A stretch of DNA of 64,000 nucleotides, taken from positions 1,488,001 through 1,552,000 of the forward strand of contig NZ_LT598653.1 of assembly GCF_900078365.1 (NCBI RefSeq), in the 5' to 3' direction. This stretch comes from an uncultured Sphingopyxis sp. (lineage in GTDB: Bacteria > Pseudomonadota > Alphaproteobacteria > Sphingomonadales > Sphingomonadaceae). The position numbers and the translations under genes were made by a program. The notes under the pieces are model-generated. The model was not told the DNA's origin, made no database searches, and saw only the letters and a program-made list of their open reading frames with translations. Below, one piece after another: positions 51,724 through 60,179 of the stretch. Within the stretch, counting starts at the first letter, position 1; each line of letters starts with the position of its first letter.

Positions 51724-52490
51724 CACCTATTGCCCCTCGACTGTCGATCATGGCTCTGCCGGGACTGCCCTCTATTGCAAGCGGCGATAATTTGGCGATC
51801 CTGATCGCGGCGGCCTGCGAACGGGCGGCATTGCCTCTCGCCGACGGCGATATCGTCGTCGTCGCGCAGAAAATCGTCTCCAAAGCCGAAGGCCGCGCGA
51901 TACCCCTCGGCGAGGTGACGCCGTCGCAGGCGGCGCAGGACCTCGCGATCCGCGTCGAAAAGGACCCGCGTCTCGTCGAGCTCATTCTCTCGGAATCGAC
52001 AGCGGTGATCCGCGCCGTTCCCGGGGTTCTCATCGTCGAGCACCGGCTGGGCTTCATCCTTGCCAACGCCGGAATCGACGCTTCCAATATCGACCATGGA
52101 AAGGATGAAATGGCGCTTCTCCTTCCCGTCGATCCCGATGCATCGGCGCGGCTGCTGCGCGCCGATCTGTCAGCGCAAGTCGGGGCGGCCGTCGCCGTGC
52201 TGATCATCGACAGTATCGGCCGCGCATGGCGTCTGGGGACGGTGGGAACCGCAATCGGCGCGAGCGGGCTGCCCACGCTGCTCGATCTGCGCGGCAAGCC
52301 CGACATGTTCGGTCGCCCGCTCCAGACATCCGAGCTCGGTTTTGCGGATGAAATTGCCGCTGCCGCTTCGCTGGCGATGGGGCAGGCCGACGAGGCAACG
52401 CCCGTGACCATCGTTCGCGGCCTGGCCTATGGCGGTGACGATCCAGCCGCGGCGCTGCTACGCGACCGCGACCGGGATTTGTTTCGGTGA
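51720..52490 (+). CDS. cofE: Coenzyme F420-0:L-glutamate ligase
   Basis: The 256-residue protein is the glutamate ligase that builds the gamma-glutamyl tail of F420. Conserved segments are DGDIVVVAQKIVSKAEGR, NAGIDASNID and LIIDSIGRAWRLGTVGTAIGASG. It ends after the CofE domain, so the C-terminal flavin domain found in actinobacterial FbiB, which reduces dehydro-F420, is missing. The GTG start overlaps the npdG stop, and its own stop overlaps cofD. Confidence 0.92.
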   Translation: MTPIAPRLSIMALPGLPSIASGDNLAILIAAACERAALPLADGDIVVVAQKIVSKAEGRAIPLGEVTPSQAAQDLAIRVEKDPRLVELILSESTAVIRAVPGVLIVEHRLGFILANAGIDASNIDHGKDEMALLLPVDPDASARLLRADLSAQVGAAVAVLIIDSIGRAWRLGTVGTAIGASGLPTLLDLRGKPDMFGRPLQTSELGFADEIAAAASLAMGQADEATPVTIVRGLAYGGDDPAAALLRDRDRDLFR

Positions 52491-53413
52491 TCGTCGCATT
52501 GGCCGGCGGCGTCGGCGGCGCGAAACTGGCGGCGGGCCTGGCTGCCATCCTGCCTCCCGGCAATCTTACTGTTGTCGTCAACACAGGCGACGACTTTGTC
52601 CATCTGGGTCTGGCGATCTCGCCCGATATCGACACGGTCACCTATACGCTCGCAGGCCTCAACGATCGCACCCAAGGCTGGGGCTTGGCCGACGAAAGCT
52701 GGCATTTCATGAGCGCGCTCGAGCGGCTCGGCGGTGCGCAATGGTTCAGGCTGGGCGACAATGATCTCGCGACGCATGTCGAGCGCACCCGCCGCCTGCG
52801 GCGCGAAACCCTCTCTGCGATCACTGCCGATTTTGCGAAGCGGCTGGGCATCCGCCAGCATATCATCCCGATGTCCGACGACCGCGTCAGCACGATGGTC
52901 GACACCGATGAGGGCGAGCTTGCCTTTCAGGATTATTTCGTCCGCCGTCGCTGCGAACCGCGCTTTCGCGGGATTCGATTCGACGGGTTGGGAGACGCGC
53001 TTCCATCGACGGGCCTGATTGCCGCGCTGGAAGATCCGGCGCTGGAGGCAATCGTCATTTGCCCGTCGAATCCGCTCCTCAGTATTGAACCGATCCTGGC
53101 GCTCGCCGGGGTCGACAAGGCGCTGCGCCATCGTTCGGTACCCCTCATCGCCGTTTCGCCTTTCATCGGCGGTGAAGCGGTGAAGGGGCCGGCAGCAAAG
53201 ATCATGCGCGAACTGGGTCTGGTTCCTACACCGGCGGCCGTCGCGGCACGCTATGACGGGTTGCTCGATGGTTTGGTCATCGACCATGCCGATGCCGCTG
53301 CATCGGCACCCGAAGGCCTCCGGCTGCTGGTCACCGACAGCCTGATGCGCGACGCGCCGGATCAGGCACGCCTGGCGCAAGAGGTGATCCAGTTCGCGCG
53401 CCGTTGCGGTTGA
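52487..53413 (+). CDS. cofD: 2-phospho-L-lactate transferase
   Basis: The 308-residue protein opens IVALAGGVGGAKLAAGLA. It contains VVVNTGDDFVHLGL and PSNPLLSIEPILAL, the CofD/FbiA family motifs. It joins the activated phospho-lactyl (or phosphoenolpyruvyl or glyceryl) group to FO to give F420-0. It has a GTG start overlapping cofE, and cofC follows 3 bases later. Confidence 0.93.
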   Translation: MIVALAGGVGGAKLAAGLAAILPPGNLTVVVNTGDDFVHLGLAISPDIDTVTYTLAGLNDRTQGWGLADESWHFMSALERLGGAQWFRLGDNDLATHVERTRRLRRETLSAITADFAKRLGIRQHIIPMSDDRVSTMVDTDEGELAFQDYFVRRRCEPRFRGIRFDGLGDALPSTGLIAALEDPALEAIVICPSNPLLSIEPILALAGVDKALRHRSVPLIAVSPFIGGEAVKGPAAKIMRELGLVPTPAAVAARYDGLLDGLVIDHADAAASAPEGLRLLVTDSLMRDAPDQARLAQEVIQFARRCG

Positions 53414-53416
53414 GCG

Positions 53417-54028
53417 ATGGCGGCCGAGACGACCATCATTCTGCCCGTGCGGGGATTTGAGAGTGGCAAGAGCCGGCTTGCCAAGATCCTGTCGGTGCAG
53501 GAGCGAACGGCGCTCAATGCGCGAATGTTTGCGCATGTGTTCGCGGTGGCGCGCGAGGTGGTCGGCAGCGACGCCTGCCTGATTGTCAGTCCCTCGCAAG
53601 AAATATGCGATCTCGCGGAGAGCGTGGGCGCGCAAGGTCTGATCGAAGGGGGATATGGCTTGAACGCAGCGCTCGAAGAGGCGCGCCGCGCCGTAAGGGC
53701 GCGTGGAAGCGATGGAATTCTTGCGCTCAGCTGCGATCTCCCGCTGCTCGTTCCTGCCGATATCGAGGCGCTGCTTGGAGCGGCGCACGACGTCGTCCTT
53801 GCGCCCGATGTCGAAGGGGGTGGCACCAACGCTTTGCTGGCGCGCGGCTCGGCGCAAATTGCCTATCGGTTCGGACCCGGCAGCTACAGGGCCCATGTGC
53901 ACGAAGCCGAATCGCTCGGAGCAGGGGTGGCTGTCGTGAACCGTCCGGGACTGGCAAATGATCTCGACCTGCCCGGGCAACTATCGCTACTCAACAACCT
54001 TGGGGGCGGCTGGCAGCCCGCGGCTTAG
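53417..54028 (+). CDS. cofC: 2-phospho-L-lactate (or phosphoenolpyruvate/3-phosphoglycerate) guanylyltransferase
   Basis: The 203-residue nucleotidyltransferase opens TIILPVRGFESGKSRLAKIL. It has LALSCDLPLLVPADIEALL and the CofC-specific GGGTNALLARG and FGPGSYRAHVHEA. It makes the guanylylated donor for CofD. Which phosphoacid it prefers decides the F420 variant and cannot be read from sequence by eye. It is the last gene of the operon; operator 12 follows its stop. Confidence 0.92.
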   Translation: MAAETTIILPVRGFESGKSRLAKILSVQERTALNARMFAHVFAVAREVVGSDACLIVSPSQEICDLAESVGAQGLIEGGYGLNAALEEARRAVRARGSDGILALSCDLPLLVPADIEALLGAAHDVVLAPDVEGGGTNALLARGSAQIAYRFGPGSYRAHVHEAESLGAGVAVVNRPGLANDLDLPGQLSLLNNLGGGWQPAA

Positions 54029-54043
54029 CTGGGATTTCATGAC

Positions 54044-54057
54044 ATTACATGTGTCAA
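54044..54057. promoter_or_regulatory. Island operator 12 (ATTACATGTGTCAA)
   Basis: A one-mismatch copy 15 bases after the cofC stop, upstream of the TonB-receptor gene. Confidence 0.7.
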
Positions 54058-54100
54058 GGCAAGGTGTAATTCTCACCGAAAAATCGTGTGAAAAGTCTAC

Positions 54101-54114
54101 TTTACACTAGTCAA
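54101..54114. promoter_or_regulatory. Island operator 13 (TTTACACTAGTCAA)
   Basis: A second copy, 57 bases after operator 12, with the two central bases swapped relative to consensus. A tandem pair before one gene suggests tighter control of the receptor. Confidence 0.6.
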
Positions 54115-54205
54115 GTTATACCTTAGCTTCCTCTCCATCGCGGCACCCAGCGATACGCCGAGCCATCAGCAAAAAGCTGCGCGGCGGGAGGAGAGGGAGA
54201 AAATC

Positions 54206-56623
54206 ATGACCAGATTACGTCGCCGCATGGCGCCCGTTTTTATAGCAGGCACGGCCATGGGGTTGGTGGCGGGAACCCCCGCATGGGCACAGACGCCGCC
54301 CGCGGCCGAGCCCGTTGCCGTTGATCCTGCGGCGCCCGCATCGGCTGCCGCCCCGACCGATGCGATCGATCCGAACGCCATTGTCGTGACCGCACGCCGC
54401 CGCGCCGAAAACCTGCTTTCGGTGCCGGTCGCGATCTCCGCGGTCAACGCCGATGGTCTGGAGCGTGCGAACATCCTGACGCCGCAGGATCTTGCGCGCG
54501 TCGTGCCAGGGCTCACCACCGGCTCGGGAAGTACGCGCGGTTTCAGCCAACTGATCTTTACCATCCGCGGTCAGCGGAACGGCGAACCGGCGATCGCCGC
54601 CGATCAGTCGATCGGCGTCTATTTTGCCGAAGTGCCGCAGAACGCGTCGCAGGGCCTCAATTCGGGCTTCTTCGATATCGAATCGGTGCAGGTGCTCAAG
54701 GGGCCGCAGGGAACGCTTTTCGGCCGCAACGCGACAGGCGGCGCGGTTCTGATCCAGCCGAACATGCCCACCGCCGACTTTGGTGGCTATGTGAAGGGCA
54801 CCGCCGGAAGTTATGAGCTTCGCGACATCGAAGGCGCGATCAACCTGCCGATCACCGACACGCTGGGCCTGCGCGTAGCCGGCAAATACACGCATCGCGA
54901 CGGGTATCTGACGAACATTCTGAACGGGCGAAAGTTCAACAATATCGAACGCGGCGGTGCCCGTGCCATCCTGCAATGGGAACCGAGCGACGGGTTCAGA
55001 ACGACGACGATCGGCACCTATAGTCGCGGCCGGTCGCGCGGCGAGGGCTGGAAACTCAACAAGCTTGGGCCCCCCGCGGGCCAGGCCATTATCGATGCCT
55101 TCGAGGAAATTCAGTCGCTCGGCAAATATGAGATCATCAACAACGCGGAGACGCCTGGTTTTCCCGTTCAGGATCACAATGGCCTGACCCGGACCTGGAG
55201 TATCCAGAACACGACCGAGATCGGGCTTGGCGGGGATATGACGCTCAAGAACATTATCGGGTATCGCGGCGTTTTCGATCGGGCGATCTCGCTCGCCAGC
55301 GGCAGCCGGATTCCGCTCCAGGATTCGATCATCGAGGATGATCTCAACGAGTTCAGCGAAGAGCTGCAGATTCTCGGGGAGACTGGTCCGCTCAAATATG
55401 TCGCCGGCCTCTATTATTTCCAGACGCGCGGCTCGGAAGCGATCGGCGCCTACAACAACGGTCTCAACCGGCTTCGTCAAAGCGATTATGATGCGCGCAA
55501 CACGAGCTATTCGGCCTTTGCGCATATCGACTATGAGCTGAATGGCATTGTCGAGGGACTCTCGCTGTCCCTCGGAGGTCGCATCACGCACGACAAGCGG
55601 ATTCTGATCCGCCGTGGACGCGACCAGATCGCGGTGGGCAGCCCGACCTTTGTGTGCCAGTTGGAGCCGACCGTCACCGGGCCCAACGATCGCGACATGT
55701 GCAACCTGCGCTTCGATGTCAGCTTCACCCGGCCGACCTGGGAATCGAGCCTTAATTGGCAGATCGATGCTGATAATCTGATCTATGCCTCCTATCGCCG
55801 AGGCTATCGTACCGGCGGCTTCTCGTCGTCCGCTACCAACCTGACGATTGCATCCAGCCCCTATGGTCCGGAGTCGGTCGACGCGTTCGAGCTGGGTTCG
55901 AAACACGGGTTCCATAGCGACAATGTCGATGCGTCCCTGACACTTGCGGGCTTCATCAACAAATACCGCGATATCCAGCGCCGGACGAACGTTCTTTCGG
56001 GGAGCAACCAGACCTTCAACTACACCACCAACGCCGCTTCGGCGCAGATCTATGGTGGAGAGGCCGAATTGCATATTGGCCTGTTCGATGCCTTCTATAT
56101 CGACGCATCCTACGCCTATCTGAAACCGAAATATGATCGCTGGATCGACCCCGTGAATGTCGGGGGCATCATCTATAATAATGACATTTCGGGCAGCCGA
56201 TTCAACGACGTGTCGCGGCACCAGATCACGCTTGCCGCGCGCTACGAAGTACCGGTCGGCGAGAATTTGGGCAAGGTGGCGATCGGCGCCAACTATTCCT
56301 ATCGGTCATCCTTCACCACCCAAAATGAAATCAACACCCCGAAATGTACGGTCGACGGGGCTCCGGCCAACGTCATCTATACGAACTGCTACAACGCGGC
56401 GGGGGTCGTCCCGGGATATGGCATCGTGAATGCGCGGGTCAGCTGGGAAAATGTCGCAAACCAGGGTTTCGATCTCTCGCTGTTCGTCAACAATGTCACC
56501 GACAAATATTATTCGCGCGCAGCGATTACCGCCCTGTCGACCCTGGGCATCTTCGCGACCGCCATCGGTGAGCCCCGGATGTGGGGGGTGGAACTGCGCG
56601 TACCGTTCGGCGGCGAACGTTGA
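54206..56623 (+). CDS. TonB-dependent receptor
   Basis: The 805-residue outer-membrane protein has a signal peptide ending in WAQ, a Pro/Ala spacer and the TonB-box-like segment AIVVTARRRAENLLSVP. The plug contains VQVLKGPQGTLFGRNATGG, and the barrel ends PRMWGVELRVPFGGER. It is of the sphingomonad organic-substrate type and is the second such receptor in the regulon. The start has a gggaggagaggga site. Two operators precede it and a hairpin terminator follows. Confidence 0.92.
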   Translation: MTRLRRRMAPVFIAGTAMGLVAGTPAWAQTPPAAEPVAVDPAAPASAAAPTDAIDPNAIVVTARRRAENLLSVPVAISAVNADGLERANILTPQDLARVVPGLTTGSGSTRGFSQLIFTIRGQRNGEPAIAADQSIGVYFAEVPQNASQGLNSGFFDIESVQVLKGPQGTLFGRNATGGAVLIQPNMPTADFGGYVKGTAGSYELRDIEGAINLPITDTLGLRVAGKYTHRDGYLTNILNGRKFNNIERGGARAILQWEPSDGFRTTTIGTYSRGRSRGEGWKLNKLGPPAGQAIIDAFEEIQSLGKYEIINNAETPGFPVQDHNGLTRTWSIQNTTEIGLGGDMTLKNIIGYRGVFDRAISLASGSRIPLQDSIIEDDLNEFSEELQILGETGPLKYVAGLYYFQTRGSEAIGAYNNGLNRLRQSDYDARNTSYSAFAHIDYELNGIVEGLSLSLGGRITHDKRILIRRGRDQIAVGSPTFVCQLEPTVTGPNDRDMCNLRFDVSFTRPTWESSLNWQIDADNLIYASYRRGYRTGGFSSSATNLTIASSPYGPESVDAFELGSKHGFHSDNVDASLTLAGFINKYRDIQRRTNVLSGSNQTFNYTTNAASAQIYGGEAELHIGLFDAFYIDASYAYLKPKYDRWIDPVNVGGIIYNNDISGSRFNDVSRHQITLAARYEVPVGENLGKVAIGANYSYRSSFTTQNEINTPKCTVDGAPANVIYTNCYNAAGVVPGYGIVNARVSWENVANQGFDLSLFVNNVTDKYYSRAAITALSTLGIFATAIGEPRMWGVELRVPFGGER

Positions 56624-56653
56624 CAGCGTTCTCGCACCAATAACTCAAACGGG

Positions 56654-56689
56654 AAAGGGCATGAACACCGCAAGGCGCTCATGCCCTTT
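56654..56689. terminator. Bidirectional hairpin terminator
   Basis: The arms aaagggcatga and tcatgcccttt pair perfectly around 14 bases. It lies 30 bases after the receptor stop, between convergent genes. Confidence 0.75.
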
Positions 56690-56762
56690 GCTATTCGGTC
56701 GAGAGTCGCTTGCCGTTCGCGGGGCACGCGGGCTGCTCTTCAGGAAATGGTAGGCGCGCGGC

Positions 56763-57551
56763 TTAACCGGTGGGATCGATTGCCCGAACATAGGAGTCGT
56801 GGTCGCCGATGCCCTTCGCAGGACCGGAACCTGGCCTGTCCGATGGTACGGGGAATTTCAGGGCCAGCACGACGGCACCGTCGCCGCCGGCGGTGATCGT
56901 CGCCTTGTCATCGCCTTCGTCGGGCAGGAGCACCGACAGTTCAGGCAGATGCGCTCCGTCATGCTGGAGACTGCCGCTACAGATCATCAAATGGAGGTCT
57001 CCTGCCGCCCCGACCGGAATGGCGGCAGTTGCATCGGGGGGCAATCGGAACAGCTCGATCGCGAGACCATCCGCCGCTGGACCCCAGAGATGTTCCTTGC
57101 AGATGCCGCCCTCTTGGGGAGGCGTCTGCCAGTCATTGACATTGACGAAAAACCGGCGCCCCATGGGCCTGGGGATCAGGCGTGCATTCCCGGGCATCTT
57201 CCAGCCGCCTGTGGCGGCCCGGCGGCGAAAGACGAAAAAGCCAAGCCCGTCTTGTGCGGCAACGATCGGTCCATATGGCGCAAAAGCGTCGGCATATTGG
57301 ATCGTGATCGGCTGGACCGGCACGCGCCCGAAACGGCCGCTGCCGAGAACGATAACCTGAAACTGGTCGACGTCATGGAAATGGGCGTAGATCGTCGACC
57401 CTTCGTCGAGTTGCTGGCCAAGATAGACTTGCGGCCCCGCGTCGAGCTGGTGCCCGCGGCCGAAGAAGTCGTGCACGAGAGCGCGGCCGATGGCATCGCC
57501 ATTGTCGCGCTCGACTGTCGGCGCCGCCTGAAGCGTGTTTGCGCGCATCAT
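56763..57551 (-). CDS. Cupin-like protein of unknown function
   Basis: This 262-residue protein has no confidently recognised family. It reads as a double beta-barrel: a first half with YAHFHDVDQFQVIVLGSGRFG (cupin-like His-x-His and Gln/Glu) and a second half with LHLMICSGSLQHDGAHLPELSVLLP. No signal peptide is visible. The start follows aggagagg, with operator 14 just upstream. It sits between fbiC and the receptor. A non-haem iron or metal oxygenase or isomerase is possible. Confidence 0.72.
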   Translation of the reverse strand: MMRANTLQAAPTVERDNGDAIGRALVHDFFGRGHQLDAGPQVYLGQQLDEGSTIYAHFHDVDQFQVIVLGSGRFGRVPVQPITIQYADAFAPYGPIVAAQDGLGFFVFRRRAATGGWKMPGNARLIPRPMGRRFFVNVNDWQTPPQEGGICKEHLWGPAADGLAIELFRLPPDATAAIPVGAAGDLHLMICSGSLQHDGAHLPELSVLLPDEGDDKATITAGGDGAVVLALKFPVPSDRPGSGPAKGIGDHDSYVRAIDPTG

Positions 57552-57563
57552 CCTCTCCTATGA

Positions 57564-57577
57564 ACTTTACTCATGTA
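57564..57577. promoter_or_regulatory. Island operator 14 (TTTACTCATGTAAA)
   Basis: A one-mismatch copy, 16 bases as CTTTACTCATGTAAAG. It lies only 12 bases before the cupin-like start and overlaps the last codons and the stop of fbiC, so it probably covers the transcription start rather than the -35. Confidence 0.7.
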
Positions 57578-59930
57578 AAGCAAGATCCGCGTTCGGGTCG
57601 GGAGCAGCGGTCCGCAGCTTTCGTGGCGGAGTCTGGATGGGAGCGGTCAGCGGAATAGCAGTGCGTCCGCGAGCCTGTACATCGGATGCGACATCTCCAT
57701 AGGTCGTCGATCGCTGGCGTGGAATGCGCCCGATATCGTGGATCAGCCTATCCATCGCCGCCGGCGACATCTCCTGGCCGTGCTGCGTTCCCGCAGCGCG
57801 CGAGATGCTCTCGTTCATCAGCGTGCCCCCCAGATCATTGACCCCCGCAGCGAGGCATGCGGCGACGCCGCCCGATCCCAGCTTGACCCAGCTCGCCTGG
57901 ATCGAGGTCAGGTGGGGGTGAAGGGCGAGGCGGGCGATCGCATGCATCAGCAGAACCTCGCGAAACGTCGGCCCCAGCCGCGCGCGGCCGCGCATCGCGA
58001 TCGGCGCCTCCATATGGACGAAGGGCAGAGGGACAAATTCGGTGAAGCCGCCCGAACGTTGCTGCTGGTCGCGAATGCGGAGCAGGTGACGGGCCCAGTG
58101 CCGCGGGTTGTCGACATGGCCGAACATGATCGTTGCGGTGCTTTGGAGGCCGATGCGGTGCGCTGCCGCCATCACCTCAAGCCATTGCGCGCTGTCGAGC
58201 TTGTCCGGACAGATGATCCGGCGCACCTCATCGTCGAGGATTTCGGCCGCAGTGCCGGGAAGCGTGTTCAGGCCCGCGTCGCGCAGCCGCGCAAGATAGT
58301 CGTCCAGCGATAGCCCGAGCGTATTCGCGCCGTGCATGATTTCGAGTGGCGAGAAAGCGTGGATGTGAATGTCCGGTACGGCTTCGCGCACGGTGTGAAG
58401 CAGCGCCAGGTAAGTCTCGCCGGTGTAGGAGGGATGGATTCCGCCCTGGAGACAAACCTCGGTCGCGCCGCGCTCCCACGCCTCGCGCGCGCGCCGCGCG
58501 ACTTCGGACAGATCGAGATCATAGGGTCGATCGTTGGCGGCCGCTCGCGCCCCTTTGGAAAAGGCGCAGAAGCCGCATTTGTAAGTACAGATATTGGTAT
58601 AGTTGATATTGCGGTTGACCACATAGGTCACCGTTTCGCCCTGGATCCGCGTCCGCAGCGCATCGGCTGCGGCGCAGACCCGGTCGATCTCGGCGCCGCG
58701 GGCGGCGAAGAGCCGGACGATCTCTTCTTCGTCGGGCGACGTACCGGCCAGCGCGCGCTCGACGATCATCGCTATGTCGTGCGAAATCGGCGCCCCCTGG
58801 GTGCGGATGGCGGGCGGTGCGATCATTGTCCCCGGTGCCCAGCGATCGTCGCGTGCATAGCCTTCGCCGTCCATCGCGCGAAGCGTCGCGGATATCATCG
58901 CCGGATCGAGCCAACGATCCATATTCTGAGCGAACGCGGGATAGATGGGCAGTCGGCGTACGAGTGTCAGGCCCGCGGCTTCGGTCGCGCGCGTCAGAAC
59001 GGGCAGCTCCGGCCATGCACGTTCGGGATTGACGTGGTCGGGCGTTACCGGCGAAATTCCACCCCAATCATTGATCCCGGCATCGAGCAGCCGGCCGAAA
59101 TCGTCCGACGAAAGATTCGGCGGTGCCTGGATATTCGCTTTCGGACCCAAAATCCGCCGGGCGGTCGCGATGGTCCACAGCAGATCGTCGAGATCGGGTT
59201 CGGGCGCTCCGGCCATCGGCGTGCGCGGTTTGGCGCGGAAGTTCTGGACGATGACTTCCTGGATGTGCCCATAGCGCGTGTGCAATTCGTTGATCGCGTC
59301 GAGCGTATCGATGCGTTCCTGCCGCGTCTCGCCGATGCCGATCAATATTCCCGTCGTGAACGGGATCGACAGTTCGCCCGCCCAGCGCAGCGTCTCGAGT
59401 CGCCGGGCTGGAAGCTTGTCGGGCGAGCGATAGTGCGGACCGCCCTTCGCGCACAGGCGCTCAGACACCGACTCCAGCATCAGCCCCATCGATGCGGCGA
59501 CGGGGCGCAGCGTGGCGAGTTCATCGCTCGACATGACCCCGGCGTTGATGTGCGGCAGCAATCCCGTCTCGTCGCGCACCGCCGCGCACATGTCGCGGAG
59601 ATAGGACAGGGTCGATGGATGTCCGAGCGCCTCGAGTTCGGCGCGCGCCGATGGAAAGCGATCCTCGGGCCTGTCGCCCAGCGTAAAGAGGGCTTCGGTG
59701 CAGCCCGCGTCGCGTCCGGCGATGGCGATGGCGATGACCTCGGCCCGGGTCAGATAGGCGGCCTGCCCTTTGCGCGGATGCTGGGCAAAAGTGCAATAAT
59801 GGCAGCGATCGCGGCAAAGCTGCGTGAGCGGAATGAAGACCTTCGGCGACCAGGTCTGGATCGATCCGTGACCGCTGGTGCGGAGCTGCCTGGCATGCTG
59901 CAGCAGAGTTTCAACTGAATTCGTCATCAT
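57567..59930 (-). CDS. fbiC: Bifunctional FO synthase (CofG-CofH fusion)
   Basis: The 787-residue protein joins two radical SAM enzymes that make the deazaflavin FO from tyrosine and a ribityl-aminouracil precursor. The N-terminal CofG half has its cluster at Cys39, Cys43 and Cys46 (LCRDRCHYCTF). The C-terminal CofH half has its cluster at Cys448, Cys452 and Cys455 (ICTYKCGFCAF). The fused form is typical of actinobacteria and most bacteria that make F420; archaea usually have separate genes. It is transcribed alone from operator 15. The C-terminal tail of about 40 residues is basic and Pro-rich. Confidence 0.94.
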   Translation of the reverse strand: MMTNSVETLLQHARQLRTSGHGSIQTWSPKVFIPLTQLCRDRCHYCTFAQHPRKGQAAYLTRAEVIAIAIAGRDAGCTEALFTLGDRPEDRFPSARAELEALGHPSTLSYLRDMCAAVRDETGLLPHINAGVMSSDELATLRPVAASMGLMLESVSERLCAKGGPHYRSPDKLPARRLETLRWAGELSIPFTTGILIGIGETRQERIDTLDAINELHTRYGHIQEVIVQNFRAKPRTPMAGAPEPDLDDLLWTIATARRILGPKANIQAPPNLSSDDFGRLLDAGINDWGGISPVTPDHVNPERAWPELPVLTRATEAAGLTLVRRLPIYPAFAQNMDRWLDPAMISATLRAMDGEGYARDDRWAPGTMIAPPAIRTQGAPISHDIAMIVERALAGTSPDEEEIVRLFAARGAEIDRVCAAADALRTRIQGETVTYVVNRNINYTNICTYKCGFCAFSKGARAAANDRPYDLDLSEVARRAREAWERGATEVCLQGGIHPSYTGETYLALLHTVREAVPDIHIHAFSPLEIMHGANTLGLSLDDYLARLRDAGLNTLPGTAAEILDDEVRRIICPDKLDSAQWLEVMAAAHRIGLQSTATIMFGHVDNPRHWARHLLRIRDQQQRSGGFTEFVPLPFVHMEAPIAMRGRARLGPTFREVLLMHAIARLALHPHLTSIQASWVKLGSGGVAACLAAGVNDLGGTLMNESISRAAGTQHGQEMSPAAMDRLIHDIGRIPRQRSTTYGDVASDVQARGRTAIPLTAPIQTPPRKLRTAAPDPNADLALHE

Positions 59931-59969
59931 TCCCTATCCGTTTGGGTGCCGCAGACTATCACCGATTTG

Positions 59970-59983
59970 TTTACATGCGTAAA
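59970..59983. promoter_or_regulatory. Island operator 15 (TTTACATGCGTAAA)
   Basis: A one-mismatch copy 39 bases before the fbiC start. On the minus strand the -35-like TTTACG is followed after 17 bases by GATAGT. Confidence 0.7.
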
Positions 59984-60110
59984 GTCATGATGCTGCACGG
60001 GTCGTCCATTATCGCAGATGGATCTATTTTTCAGCCAAAATCCATACCTTCAAGGAAGCGCGAGTCGGTATGTGATGTCAAAGCCACTCGCGATTGTGGC
60101 GGCCTTTTGC

Positions 60111-60124
60111 TTGACACATGACAA
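60111..60124. promoter_or_regulatory. Island operator 16 (TTGACACATGACAA)
   Basis: A one-mismatch copy upstream of the acetaldehyde dehydrogenase/aldolase operon. It begins with a consensus -35 TTGACA. Confidence 0.75.
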
Positions 60125-60179
60125 TTGAATGGTCACATCGGCAAGCGGGACGAAACGGCATCTGGGAGAAGTTGTCAAA

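Noticed and set aside
54215..56221. 668-residue open frame on the minus strand across the second island receptor
   Set aside because: It is antisense to an intact TonB receptor, has no recognisable motif and no ribosome site.
58332..59918. 528-residue open frame on the plus strand across fbiC
   Set aside because: It is complementary to a gene with two intact radical SAM cluster motifs and has a composition typical of a shadow frame.
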